Source of the DNA: Perkinsus olseni
Lineage: Eukaryota > Perkinsozoa > Perkinsida
Direction of reading: 5' to 3'
DNA: 40,746 bases
NCBI GenBank assembly: GCA_013115125.1
Contig: JABANN010000306.1
Span: forward strand, 1-40,746
Shown here: positions 30,940-40,746 of the stretch, one piece after another
Numbering within the stretch: position 1 is the stretch's first letter
Layout of the letters: the number at the start of each line of letters is the position of its first letter
The notes under the pieces: generated by a model
The model's input: the letters and a program-made list of their open reading frames with translations, nothing else
The model's database searches: none
What the model was told of the DNA's origin: nothing
Translations under genes and position numbers: made by a program

Positions 30940-31356
30940 GAGATAGATGACAGACAGCGATGACCGCCGAGGACGGGTGAGGGCAGGGTTCGGCAACTCG
31001 ACACCGTCCGTACAACAAGTTGGGTGGTGATTATTTTCACGGGAAGCATGTTGTCCAGCTGCCACGCACAAGTCAGGTTGAAAAAGGAATTGGTGAAGTA
31101 GAGTTGCAGGTAGTTGCAGAAAAATTATTTGGCAGAAGCAGTAGAATGACAGCAGTAGAATGACGAGATCGCTGCGAAGGGCGTCCCTGAGAGGAGAACC
31201 AACTCCTAAAGACACAACGACACGACGATGGAATCGGGCTGCGGCTCTCCCGATTTAGACAGAGCCCGCCCAGATGTCGAAGATGTTGTTAGGATTCCCT
31301 ATTTTATACAATTGAGAACCTTGAGTGTGGGTCCACTGTGCGCAGATGAGGTCACC

Positions 31357-34300
31357 TTATTCGTCAAAGGAGAACACAAGATTGCCGTCGCTGTCGACGC
31401 TCCCTGCATTGTCGCCGAACATGCCCATCAGGTTCTGAAAACACAGGTCAGAGTCCGGAGCACCGGTACAACAGAAGATTGATACCCAACTCACCTCATC
31501 ACTGTCATCATCATTAAAATCATCGTCAACAACCGACGAGTTCGACAGACTCGCCTTCCCCTCCTGCGGAGGCAGACGACCTTCCGACTGACCCGTCCGC
31601 GGCCGCCCTACCTCAGATATGTCGGACTCCTGCTCCTCTTCGAACTCATCATCGTCCTCGCCCGTGTCATCAGTGGAGTTTTCGTCCACCAGTGCCTCGA
31701 TTTGACCGACTCCTATCATTTCCCCTTCCTCCTCTTCCTCATCATAATCGTCATCATCGCCTCTCTCGTTGGTCTGCAGAGGAAGTCACTCAAACCACAG
31801 AAGTCAAGATATTTTCTGATGGGGGCAGTCCGCTGCCGGCAGTCTACCCCTCACGCCGCCGCTGCTCCTGTAGCCGTCGTCGTCCCCACTCACCAGTGAC
31901 TCATCACCACCCTCATTTATCATCAAAGAATCGTCATCATCGTCATCAATCCTCCGTTGCTCCACAGCTCCCTCCTGTACGAGAACGACTCCCCCGCATC
32001 CCCGCAGTCATCTGTGAAACAGCACCCACCAAGGGCACAGGCGGCTGGCGCTCGATAGCTCCATCGTCGTCGTCGTCGTCGTCGTCGTCCTCTATTTCTC
32101 GCTCGGTCCTTTCCGTAATCACAGGCGAAACGGCCTGGAACGGAAAAAATGGTGAAAATTTATTAAAGCCGTCCGGGACCTCACCTGTTTCGAAATTGCC
32201 GCCAGGTCATGGCCCTGAAAGGAATAGTTACCAAAGTACGCACCGCAAAGATTTGCACGCACCTTAAAGATTCCCTCAAAGATACTCCTAGGCGTATGAG
32301 GGAACTGCAGCGTGACGATGAACTCCTTGAACTTCTTCTTATCCTTCCAAATTCTCACAGGCCCGGTGGCGCTGTGGTCAGTCACTTGCCACCTCGCCGG
32401 CTCCGATGCCACCACAACCCGAGGGCGCATCTTCCCCTCACGCAAGACGACATCAGTTTGGATGTTTCCGTCAGAATCGATTTTAGACGGGGTCGCCAGG
32501 TCGGTCTTCAAGAAATATTTTTTGACCTTCTTCTCATCACCAAGTGCCTTCTTAGCGTTCTTCTTAGTCACTTTAAAGTTGACCTGATTTTCATCATTAA
32601 CAGCGGAGCGAAGCGCAGCAAGCTGACATCATAGGTCGTCTTGGGGCGAGCTGGGGCTACAGCACGAACAGCATCAGCCGGTGCCACCTGAAGAGCCGTA
32701 CAAGGACACGAGTGAGCCCACCCTTCCGACCTCGATGTTCGCCCCAGCCGAGTGACCGTCGTGGGAGGCTACGCCGAAGGTCGCTTCCTCCTCGACAGCA
32801 AGAGGTACCTGACCTCGAGATCCCGGGTTCGATCCCCGGTAGCGGCTTCTTCACTCCCAATGCGCGTCGTAGTTGGTTCAACGTAGCAGTGTCGGCGCCC
32901 TCAACCTCCAACTTCACTTCCTGCTGCAGGGCAGCCTTCTTGCCGTACGTAACCTTCACGTTGCCAGTAAAAGTCCTGAACGAGCACGTGGAAGTCATAA
33001 CGCGGCGGCGGCACAAAGCTCTTACTCCTTGCCCGTAGATCCCCCGCTGAATTCCTTCCATGAGCCAGGGACGACCTTAACCGCGCCGGGACGATGAGGG
33101 AAGAGGTCGGTGGTGATGGTGCCCTTCTTGAAGTCGATCTTAGCGTCCTTCTGTACACCCCTCTTGGGTGTTGCCTTCCGGGCGGCAAAGCCACGGTTGA
33201 CTTTGGCCATTGCCCCGATGGAGATGTGGGCCTGCAAGGAGGAGGTCAGCGGGATGGGAAGGTTGCCGCCGAGATCCACTTTAAATTTTTTGGGCGCTTC
33301 ACGTGCAGGGCTGGTCGCTCCGCCACGCTTGTGCTGAGAAAAGGGAGATATACGAAGAATCTTAGGTCGACCCTTACAAGATTCGCGTCGAGGTTGAAAA
33401 GATCTCCAACACCCTCAATGATATCATCCTGAAGTAAGGAAGCCATCCCCCGATCGACATGCTGGTCTGTGCTCACCTCGAAGTGCACGAACGAGCTGAT
33501 CGTCTCAATGGCGTCGCGACAGCTGCCGAAGTCACTGGTCGTTTGGTCAAAGACGATGCTGTACTTGACATCCCTCTTCTTAAGGAACCCGCCTGTCCGG
33601 GCACCTCAGCGACACCGCCAGTGGCGGTCCGCCACCCTGCCGACTTACGAGCTCTGCTAGAGAACAGGCCGGCCTCTTCCTCGCGCTTGCACGCCCCTCG
33701 CTCCATCACAACGTTGGACACTTGCACCACTTCCCCCTGCAACGGTGCTGCTCAATAGTGGCGATCTATCCCCCCGCCTTACCTTGTCGTCTTTGCACGC
33801 CAGGATTTTATCGTCAGGCTGATACCACAACACGCCCAACTTCTTCCCTCTCACGCTCGCTGCCGAACCGCGGTCGTTGAACTTATAAACGAAAAGACCT
33901 GCAACTTCCCTGGTCTCCCCCTCCCCTACCTCCACAGTCAGGCCGCTGTTGCTGAGATCGATCTGAAAGGGACAGCCATCATCAACCTCACCCTCGAATC
34001 GAGGGCCTCGATCGCCTCACATGCTTCGTCTTCTGATTATACCCAGCCCTCCTCAAAACCTCATCGTACTCCTTCGGGATCGGCATCTTCTTCTTGTTTT
34101 TGCCCTTCTTCAACTAAATCAACAGCGGAGCGAAGCTCACCAAAGGCCCGGCCCTCCCGACCTTACATGGTAGGCGTTCCACAGATCAACGAAATGCGAC
34201 ACAAACTCCCTCTGGCCGCCGGCCGCAGCGTAGTGGTACGTCAGGCGAACGCTCGGTGCACCTCCGCTGCCCCGTCTCTTCTTCTTTTCCGTTATCGCCG

Positions 34301-35098
34301 AGTCCATCGTTATAACCCAACCACCGTCATCACTTTGATGGCATTTCGGCGGGGACTTTATCGTAACCTCGCACAGTTGAACCTAAGATACTCAAAGATT
34401 GTCACAGCGCACAGCGACGATTCTCTACATCCGAGCGAGGCTTCCCGCCCTGATCGCCGCCGCCCTTGCCGCACAACTCCTGAAGTTTTCTTATCTAAGG
34501 AAACGGGCAGACCAGAAGATCGACCAATTTGAGCTGCTAAAAACGTTCGACGTAAAAATGCGACAAAAATGCCGAAACTTTGACCTTCCGGGAGATTTTC
34601 GCGCCGCGGCCCGCCGTCGAAATCTGACAGCAGATACCGAGACGAAACTCGACGAGCAAACTTCCAAATTATCACCATCAAACTCTCAACCACACGCGAG
34701 AAGATGCCCACCCAAACTAAATGAGACATCCTTCACCGTCAAGACCACCAACTTACCGATTCCTCCTGTCCGTTGACCGCTGCTGTCGTTGGCATCTTCA
34801 ACTGAGGTTACACACAGGGTGGCTTTCCATGAGCTGCATGATCCCCTCACCTTGACCTGATGAGGGAAGGACTTCGCGGTCTCCCATTCTTGAAAGGAAA
34901 TATCAATATCATTTTTGGGTATCTCTACGTGACGATGTAGAACGGTTGACGTGACGATAGGCTCGGTAGCATGGACCTGAGCAGAGGTCAGCGCGCAGAG
35001 CCCCCCCCCAGACTTACCTCGAGTGGAGCTGTTAAGTAGACGAAGAGAAGGCAGCCGGCGTAGAGCGTCCAAGAGAGACTAGGGGGAGAATTAGTCAT
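31357..35098 (-). CDS. Large secreted multi-unit protein, paralogue B
   Basis: Exons 35018-35098 (signal peptide MTNSPPSLSWTLYAGCLLFV), 34851-34976 and 34757-34801 are joined by ~41- and 49-nt introns. They encode HRHVEIPKNDIDISFQEWE and then LKMPTTAAVNGQEES, the counterparts of paralogue C's first domain. REFVSHFVDLWNAYH and GLTVEVGEGETREVAG follow. At least two ~110-residue units are visible, for example KIDFKKGTITTDLFPHRPG...VKVVPGSW with NVKVTYGKKAALQQEVKLEV, and KIDSDGNIQTDVVL...KEFIVTLQF. The 46-nt intron 32809-32854 contains the T-arm-like motif; the frame is open for more than 40 codons on each side. Asp-rich linkers lead to a last exon (31357-31434) ending SDGNLVFSFDE. The ATG lies 24 bp after paralogue A's stop codon. 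Confidence 0.62.
32809..32854 (-). other. Micro-intron (46 nt) with tRNA T-arm-like core
   Basis: The intron starts GTGAAG and ends GAGGTCAG, phase 0. Exons LNQLRRALG and VPLAVEEEATFGVASHDG flank it. Its 18-nt core CCGGGGATCGAACCCGGG is identical to that in the ADA2 intron at 38367-38424, in an unrelated gene ~5.5 kb away. Confidence 0.75.
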
Positions 35099-35121
35099 GT
35101 GATGGCCATACACTGACACCC

Positions 35122-37919
35122 TCAGAATTCACTGCATCCCTCCAAAAAATGGGAGACGCCCTCGACGGGTTCGGCCATCACCAGCTTTTCCGCAGAGGAC
35201 CGCCAGACAGGGCCAATGAACACAAGCCCGTCGCTTCACACCAACAGCAACATGCACATCGACATCATCTAGAAGATACTGCTTTGACGTCTCTCACTAG
35301 TGGGGGGTTGGTAAGGGGAGTAAGGGACAACCCTCGGGATCAGGATGACCTCTCTCCTCGCGCGGCCCATAGTCTTGGAGAGAACAATCTTCGTCAACTC
35401 AGTCACGAGCATCTTGTCTTCCTTCACGATCTCCGTCTGTTCGTTCTCACCATCAACGTAATCCTAATCACACAAAAACTGTCCCCTACCACAGCAAGGC
35501 CTCGCCCTACTGAATAGAAGATGGGGGTGAGGGTGAGGACCTCCATCAACGCCCTGCACTCTCGCTCAGTCGCGCCGTACTGCACCATGTACATCGACAT
35601 CCGAGCGTTCATTTCCTCACCACCAAAGCCAGCATCTGAGAACAACCGTAGTGACCCGAGACCAGGAGAAGCCGTCCTCACAAATGGGGGTGAACATCAT
35701 CTCCTCGCCATTATAAGACGTGTAGGGCACGCATGCTCGCGGTGCGATATCGACATCCGCCATCCAATTCACGGAGACACCTTGTCGAGCGAAGAAATCC
35801 TAAACAACGAACCTTCCCGTTCTAGAGAGCTTCGCTGTCGACCTACGTAGCCGACGACCTGCAGGTTGAGGGGCGGGAGGCGAGTGTAGTTGAGTAAAGG
35901 CGTTCCAGGGTCGGCATCTTCTATAGCGTTCAAGGTGGAGGAAATAGAAGCAGCAGAGGAACGTTTTGGGGTGGTCGGAGAGGAGTCAGAGAGATGCAGG
36001 GAAAATACTGAGTTGTCGTCCGCAGCCGACTGGCGGGGAGAGGTTGCGGTCGAGGCGGTAGCAGATCGGCGAGGGGACGTGGGTGTCGACGGGGCGGTGG
36101 ACTGAGCAGCTTCGGGTTTGGCATCTTCAGTGGTCGATGGGCGGGGAGAGCCCGATGATGCACGGGCTTGGGATTTGGCATCGTCGGTGGTAGAGTGGCG
36201 AGGGATGGACGGATTAGAGCCAGCGCTGGGATGGCGAGTAGTGGCGGATGACGAAGCAGACATGGCCGGGGAGTTAGGAGGGGTTGGCCGGGTCGTGTCA
36301 GCTTCAGTAGTCGGGACCTGAGCAACGGTATCTAACCTCGTTATAGTCAATCACGTTATGCCCTACCGCAGTGAACCACCAAGGATCGCCCAAAGGCTTG
36401 GTCCCGTTAACGCCCGAGCGAAGCACGTGCTCAACGACGGTCACATTGCTGCTCTTCCCTTTCTTATCAGCGCCTTGGCGACTCTGAGTGGACAACTGTT
36501 CTCGATCTCTCCTCATCTCTAACGACCCCACCTTGTAAAGGTCCTCAAGCATGAGGGCATGGGCCATGAAGGCCCCATAGGCTTCCTCACTCGAGTCGTA
36601 GAGGAACTCGATCGTCATGTCCGCGGTGATTTGCGTCACAACGCTGCCGGCCTTCATCTTAATGGTAGGCAGACCGCTCTTGGGGTCGATGAATGCTTGG
36701 GGTAGCTCAGTAAGCTTCACTGTGCATACTGTTATCTGTTGGTCAATAGTTGAGAAAGGACAACATCGGAGGAACCCCCACGTAATGCGTGCTGCTGTGC
36801 CGCTTCTTCTTAAGACCGCATAGCTTCTGCACCTTTCCGACCTACCCAAAGCACCTCTGCGAACCCCACCAGCATTCCCGCCCCACCTCCTGAGCTCCCT
36901 CACCATCAATCGTGTACGGCAGGCTCGGCACTTGCACCTATCGCAACAGCCAAGTCCGTGTTTACCATAATGATGATGATGATGATGATGATGAGCAGCA
37001 GCAGCAGCTCACCGCGAAGGCCGCATATTTCTGTGTGGCGAGGGGCGTCCAGCTGTTGAAGGTGAAGGTGGTGGGCTTGTTCGGGTGGCGTCTTTCCGGC
37101 AACTTCTGCACCTTCAGGAAGTTCTTCACATCCTTCCACCCGAAGGACTTCTCATTGATGGTCAAAGTCCTCTGGATGAAATGGGGCTCCCACGTTCCAT
37201 TGACTGGGGGCGCAAAGGGACGTATCTTGACGGCACCTTGCTCCTGACAGGTTAACCTCTAAGATACGCAGCGGCATCAAAAGATACCATCCTCCCCTTA
37301 CCTCCTGCCCGGATGCACGGAGATCGGTAACGCTCATGCCCTGAGAGGAATGAGTGACCCTGCTTCGCACAGCAGTCCGGCGGCCCTACCACCGAGCCCG
37401 TACTCCAGATGCTCACGTGACCGCTCCTGCGTCTCTCACTCAGTAGTTCTGTGTCCTGACATCGATACGGCGTAGGCGATCGAAAGCCACGTAAAAGGCA
37501 CCTCTGTCGGCTCTAATTCGGTATCCAGGCCAAAAACTTCTGCATCGCTGCGACGCTGAAGTAGAAGAGGGAGCAGTCCGCCCGTCCCACGCGACACTGC
37601 AGCCCTCGCAGCCCTACCGAGGAGGTTGAACTGGCTCTCCTCCGGCTGCTGACTCCACTCGACCGGCGTCGCATGGCCACCGGCATCACCACGTCCTGGA
37701 GGGAAGCATGTCTTGGGAGAAAAACCCCTTCCCTTACCGTTTCGACGTCAAATCCATTCAAGTCGTCGGCTGGTTCAGGATAACCTTTATGAAAGTACAC
37801 ACTCCCTTCACTCGGCAACACCTGACTCCAACAACACTGCCCCGTCACAAGCAGATGAAGGACAACCCCACCAGCAAGAGGCAAGCAAGGAGGCCCACTG
37901 CGGCGATGGTGACACGCAT
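35122..37919 (-). CDS. Large secreted multi-unit protein, paralogue A
   Basis: Exon 1 (37872-37919) is the signal peptide MRVTIAAVGLLACLLL; exon 2 (37738-37821) reads VLPSEGSVYFHKGYPEPADD and corresponds to exon 2 of paralogue C in position and length class. Later exons include VPFTWLSIAYAVSMSG, then VKIRPFAPPVNGTWEPHF...TLTINEKSFGWKDVKNF, which follows the unit pattern, and IKMKAGSVVTQITADMTIEF...AFMAHALMLEDLYK, the counterpart of FVSHF..L.N.YH in B and C. A Ser/Thr/Pro-rich linker (~190 residues) replaces the acidic linker of B and C. The last part has NARMSMYMVQYGATERECRA and ends EGVSHFLEGCSEF. An intron here carries (ATG)n/(CAG)n tracts near 36970-37010. Some exon junctions remain unplaced. 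Function unknown. Confidence 0.55.
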
Positions 37920-38045
37920 GGTCTGCAAAAGACCCTGTCCGGAAAGACATCCCCTTCTTGAACCCGATCATTGACGAACCCAAGCCCCAGTGACAGTTAA
38001 TTCAATGTTACCGATAGAAACAAAGCTACGCGCATTCCGAACTTC

Positions 38046-40361
38046 CTAGACACTCGCCTCAGGCTTGGGAGGGGCAGCAAAGGTCTTATCCTCACCGCTA
38101 ACCACCTCGAACTTGAAGGTTCGACTCAGCGGTTCGGCCCGAGAGACTTTGAGGACCTTAAAAAGCGATGGTCCCCCAAGATATCAGCAGTAGTCGCATA
38201 CCAATGGCCGGGGGCCGGAGCTGCTGCCTCCTCCCTCAGGGCTCCCCTTCACAGCTTCACGGACTAAGGCGTCTCGGACGAGGGCGAAGTGATGAGGGGA
38301 TACATCGACCTCTCGACACCACTGAAGTTCCTGTTCTCCAAGATTCTTCACACATTCCGATTTAACCTGACACCGGTCAATGCTGTCGACCCGGGTTCGA
38401 TCCCCGGTCACGACATCTACTCACAATATCCTTATTCACGCGACGCTTTCTAAGAACATGCTTCCTCATCCATGCATCAGGGATAGATCCCTGCTGAGAA
38501 CGGGCAGCAGCAGCATCAGCAGCAGCAGCAGCAGTGCTGTCCCTCGACGGCCCCTCCAGCTCCTCCAGCCGATGAGTTATCCTCTGCTCTTCTAGCAGTA
38601 ACTACCAAGTAACAACCCACAGTCTCGCAGAACATACCCCCCCCCACGAAAAGAGCGTCGCCGCCGTTATAAGCCCCAAGCCGCAAACACAGACGAAGGG
38701 CCGCCTTAAGGAAGTTGCTCCCTTCCATGATCAGTGGTCACCCTATCAACTGCTGTTAATAGAGATAAAGTTCACTGTTCATCTTATCGACGCCTGGGCG
38801 TTCTTCTAAGTGGATGACACGGGAGTGGAACCTTGTCGTATTTTACGAGAACACGTCATGGCGATGCCCTCACCTGTTTGAACTCATCACATTCACCCTT
38901 CGAGTCGAAGAACCTCTCCACAGGTCGGAAAAGTCTGTTCAAGATCTGCCCCGCCCTTGTCTGTGCATTGACTGGAGGAGGGGGTGGGACTCCACCACCC
39001 GACCTCGGATATGCTGGTGGTGGGGGCTGCTGCAGCACCATCTCCCGGGCAACCACATAGCGCTTCATTTGCTCCCGAAGGGACAGTCGGGCGTTGTAGG
39101 CCAATAGGACGTCTAACACGTCCGATAGCACACCACGAACAACTCCTGCGATCTCCCTTACCAACTTTGATCTTCACATCCTCGGGCCTCTCGTTGGGTT
39201 GGAACTCCATGTCAGCCAGCAGGAGCTCCGCACAATCATCATAGTCGACTTCGAAGTCTCCTCGCCTAGGAGTGTACCCGGGTATGTACCTAGAAGAACG
39301 TCTGGGAGTTGAGCGAAGGGCCCCCCTAGAGACACTGAAGGGGTTACTTGTCAAGGTCGCTCCCACTGGAAGCATCCCTCTTCCTCTTCCCAAGGACACT
39401 ATCAACAACCTGAAGCATTGCCGATAATACGCTCACTACGAGGTGTAAGAAATGAGCGTCACTGATGCGTTGTGGGTCAGAACTGTGATGGTCTCGCCTG
39501 ACGTGTGGGTAGGTGTCACAGCAGTCGCCACCATCGTCAACCTCGTCATAGACCCCTACTTACCGGGCCTTCGTGATCAGCCATCGGGTTCATGACCGAG
39601 CAATGGCCATCAGCTCCAAGGACCTGCCCAGCGATCGAGTCCTTGGTCGCCTTACCAGACGAGGAGGATGCCTCCCATGTTGAGTACCTACAGCAGTGCC
39701 ACCTGGACGGTTGAGGAACAGGTTGCGGCTGTTACAGTAACATAAACCATGATCGGCATTGGGACGAAGTGATCTCCTTCGAAGATCCAGCTCCGGCTTG
39801 GTGCATGCGTGCAAGGACGTCATCCCAGGACCCAACCCCGACCTACTAGGGAAGCAATGACCCTCCCTTCGGAAGGAGCGGTCAGTTACCTTGGCGACGG
39901 CATCGAGTAGGGCAAGGGTGTCTGCTACGGTCCAGATGGATGCGTCAGGCGGGCCGCTGGCACTGGGAGGGTCGTTCTCGGCGGGAATGGGAGTATCTGA
40001 GGTTGAAGCGTGCTTGATACGAGCTGGAAGATATCCTCTCTACCTTGTGAACATTGTGAATCTCGGGAAGGTACAAAATTGAGAGAAGGTATGACAAGGT
40101 ACGGCTCTTGGCGGTTAGTATCTGACCTCACATCCGAAAGGTCCCTGGTTCGATTCTCGGTCCCTCCTCCCGACCTGATGCCGCGAAACATGTTCCACAA
40201 TAGTCCTTCCCTTTGCATCGTATGTGTCCCTCGTCCTTCAGCAAAGATACCCCGCAATTGTAACAAGTCGTGCCTGACGAGCACCGAGGCTGTGGCTGGC
40301 AGGGGCATTCGAGTGGCTTACGAAGGTCCCCGCCTTCCTGCTCGGGTTCAGGTGCTCCCAT
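38046..40361 (-). CDS. ADA2: ADA2-type transcriptional adaptor (SAGA-like complex)
   Basis: Eleven exons join into one frame of 494 codons: 40175-40361, 40044-40121, 39890-39996, 39736-39842, 39564-39687, 39348-39409, 39162-39289, 38874-39112, 38425-38601, 38202-38366 and 38046-38156. Domain order is diagnostic. A ZZ zinc finger comes first (CYNCGVSLL...HIRCKGKDYCGTCF, then YLVIPSLNFVPSRD). A SANT domain follows (IWTVADTLALLDAVAK, then VGSWDDVLARM...QCRSWFMLL). The Ada2 core is GDFEVDYDDCAELLLADMEF and LLAYNARLSLREQMKRYVV, followed by LLEEQRITHRLEELE. A C-terminal SWIRM has LGEQELQWCREVDVSPHHFA and VRDALVREAVKG. GKRKRD is a likely nuclear signal. ADA2 links the GCN5 acetyltransferase to nucleosomes in other eukaryotes. 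Most introns are 45-58 nt; the one before exon 9 is 272 nt. An alanine run (GCT repeat, ~38505-38535) sits in exon 9. Two introns carry the T-arm-like core. Confidence 0.9.
38367..38424 (-). other. Micro-intron (58 nt) with tRNA T-arm-like core
   Basis: ADA2 intron between RRVNKDI and VKSECVKNLG, phase 0, starting GTGAGT and ending GGTGTCAG. The core CCGGGGATCGAACCCGGG forms a 5-bp stem around a 7-nt loop, exactly a T-arm complement. About one third of the intron is this motif. Confidence 0.8.
40122..40174 (-). other. Micro-intron (53 nt) with tRNA T-arm-like core
   Basis: First ADA2 intron, inside the ZZ finger, phase 1, starting GTCGGG and ending GAGGTCAG. The core ACCGAGAATCGAACCAGGG is a diverged form of the motif in the other three introns; the ...GGTCAG end is shared with 32809-32854. 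Splicing it out restores the ZZ tail (YLVIPSLNF), so the intron is well supported. Complement of this intron plus ~12 nt of exon (GGTTAGTATCTGACC) also resembles a tRNA D-loop. Confidence 0.75.
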
Positions 40362-40693
40362 TTTAATGCAAAAATTGATAATTGGCTCCTCGACCTTCAG
40401 CAGATGAATGGAACTTATTCTTCCGAGCTCTTCTAATTCTCGTTCGCCCGGGAAAGTGATACACTCGAAAAAGTACAGTTGAACGCGCCATCCCAATAAT
40501 GCTCCAAGCCGACATATTCGGCATCTTCCCATGTTCGGCCAAAGATACTCGTTTCCGCCAGGACACACTGTCCAGTCCTTCCTATCAGCAGTTCGTTTCA
40601 TTCACAGGCGGCCCGACAGATTTCTTGTTATCAGGAACAATCTCCGGGCGCGCGCTACTTTCAGCGCTTTTTGTAACGGGCTGTTCAATAAAC
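40362..40693. promoter_or_regulatory. ADA2 upstream region
   Basis: Sequence 5' of the ADA2 ATG. Open frames on both strands are short and none is convincing. No TATA-like element or other gene is recognised. Confidence 0.35.
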
Positions 40694-40726
40694 CGTTCCT
40701 GAGTTTCAGGAACGTTCCCAGGAACG
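40694..40726. repeat. Overlapping palindromes at the right edge
   Basis: CGTTCCTGA-GTT-TCAGGAACG (40694-40714) is perfect and overlaps CGTTCC-CA-GGAACG (40713-40726). The GGAACG/CGTTCC half-sites alternate, so the central arms can pair left or right. Confidence 0.8.
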
Positions 40727-40746
40727 AGAATGCACAAATCTTGTTC

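Noticed and set aside
31692-32267. Plus-strand Ser-rich frame of 191 codons
   Set aside because: It arises from the complement of Asp-codon repeats in paralogue B.
34500-34729. Minus-strand frame inside paralogue B reading SRYLLSDFDGGPRRENL as an exon
   Set aside because: It may be coding, but I could not place both splice sites in frame, so I left it out of the exon list.
38385-38410. tRNA gene on the plus strand (and similar spots at 28034, 32822, 40143)
   Set aside because: Only a T-arm and a little 5' sequence are present. No matching acceptor stem, and the sequence lies within a 58-nt protein-gene intron on the other strand.
39925-40308. Minus-strand open frame with an ENRTRDLSDVRS-type peptide as a protein
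   Set aside because: This is translation of the T-arm-like intron core; splicing it out gives the ADA2 ZZ domain instead.

Overview
The window reads as nuclear DNA of an intron-rich unicellular eukaryote, most likely a myzozoan alveolate and plausibly a perkinsid. Three things point there: AP2-type DNA-binding domains in a tandem gene pair, a protein that joins an organellar-type helical repeat to a pseudouridine synthase, and large tandem families of secreted proteins. No marker gene fixes the genus. Introns are tiny: almost every junction I could trace in frame is 41-63 nt with GT...AG ends. I rebuilt two genes completely from these junctions: an RluA-type pseudouridine synthase (10 exons) and an ADA2 adaptor (11 exons).

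Layout. 0-6.5 kb is gene-poor. It holds dispersed repeats, two copies of a ~40-codon reading frame, a piece of a gene with a mitochondrial-type leader, and one intronless secreted protein. 6.4-8.9 kb has no convincing gene but is packed with perfect inverted repeats. 8.9-11.65 kb (minus) is an intronless secreted S41/CPAF-like protease split by one frameshift. 12.7-18.6 kb (plus) is a tandem duplication of a two-AP2-domain gene. 18.9-20.6 kb (plus) is the pseudouridine synthase fusion. 21.5-37.9 kb (minus) is a head-to-tail run of seven secreted-protein genes: four small ones, then three large paralogues built from a recurring unit I do not recognise. 38.0-40.4 kb (minus) is ADA2 with ZZ, SANT, Ada2-type and SWIRM regions.

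The most interesting signals are: (1) four micro-introns of 46-58 nt in three different genes that share a sequence matching the complement of a tRNA T-arm, which suggests tRNA-derived introners; (2) the large secreted paralogue family; (3) the palindrome-dense intergenic DNA, including three-arm palindromes whose middle arm can pair with either neighbour; (4) the repeat-pseudouridine synthase fusion. I saw no reverse transcriptase, integrase, capsid-like gene, CRISPR array or rRNA.
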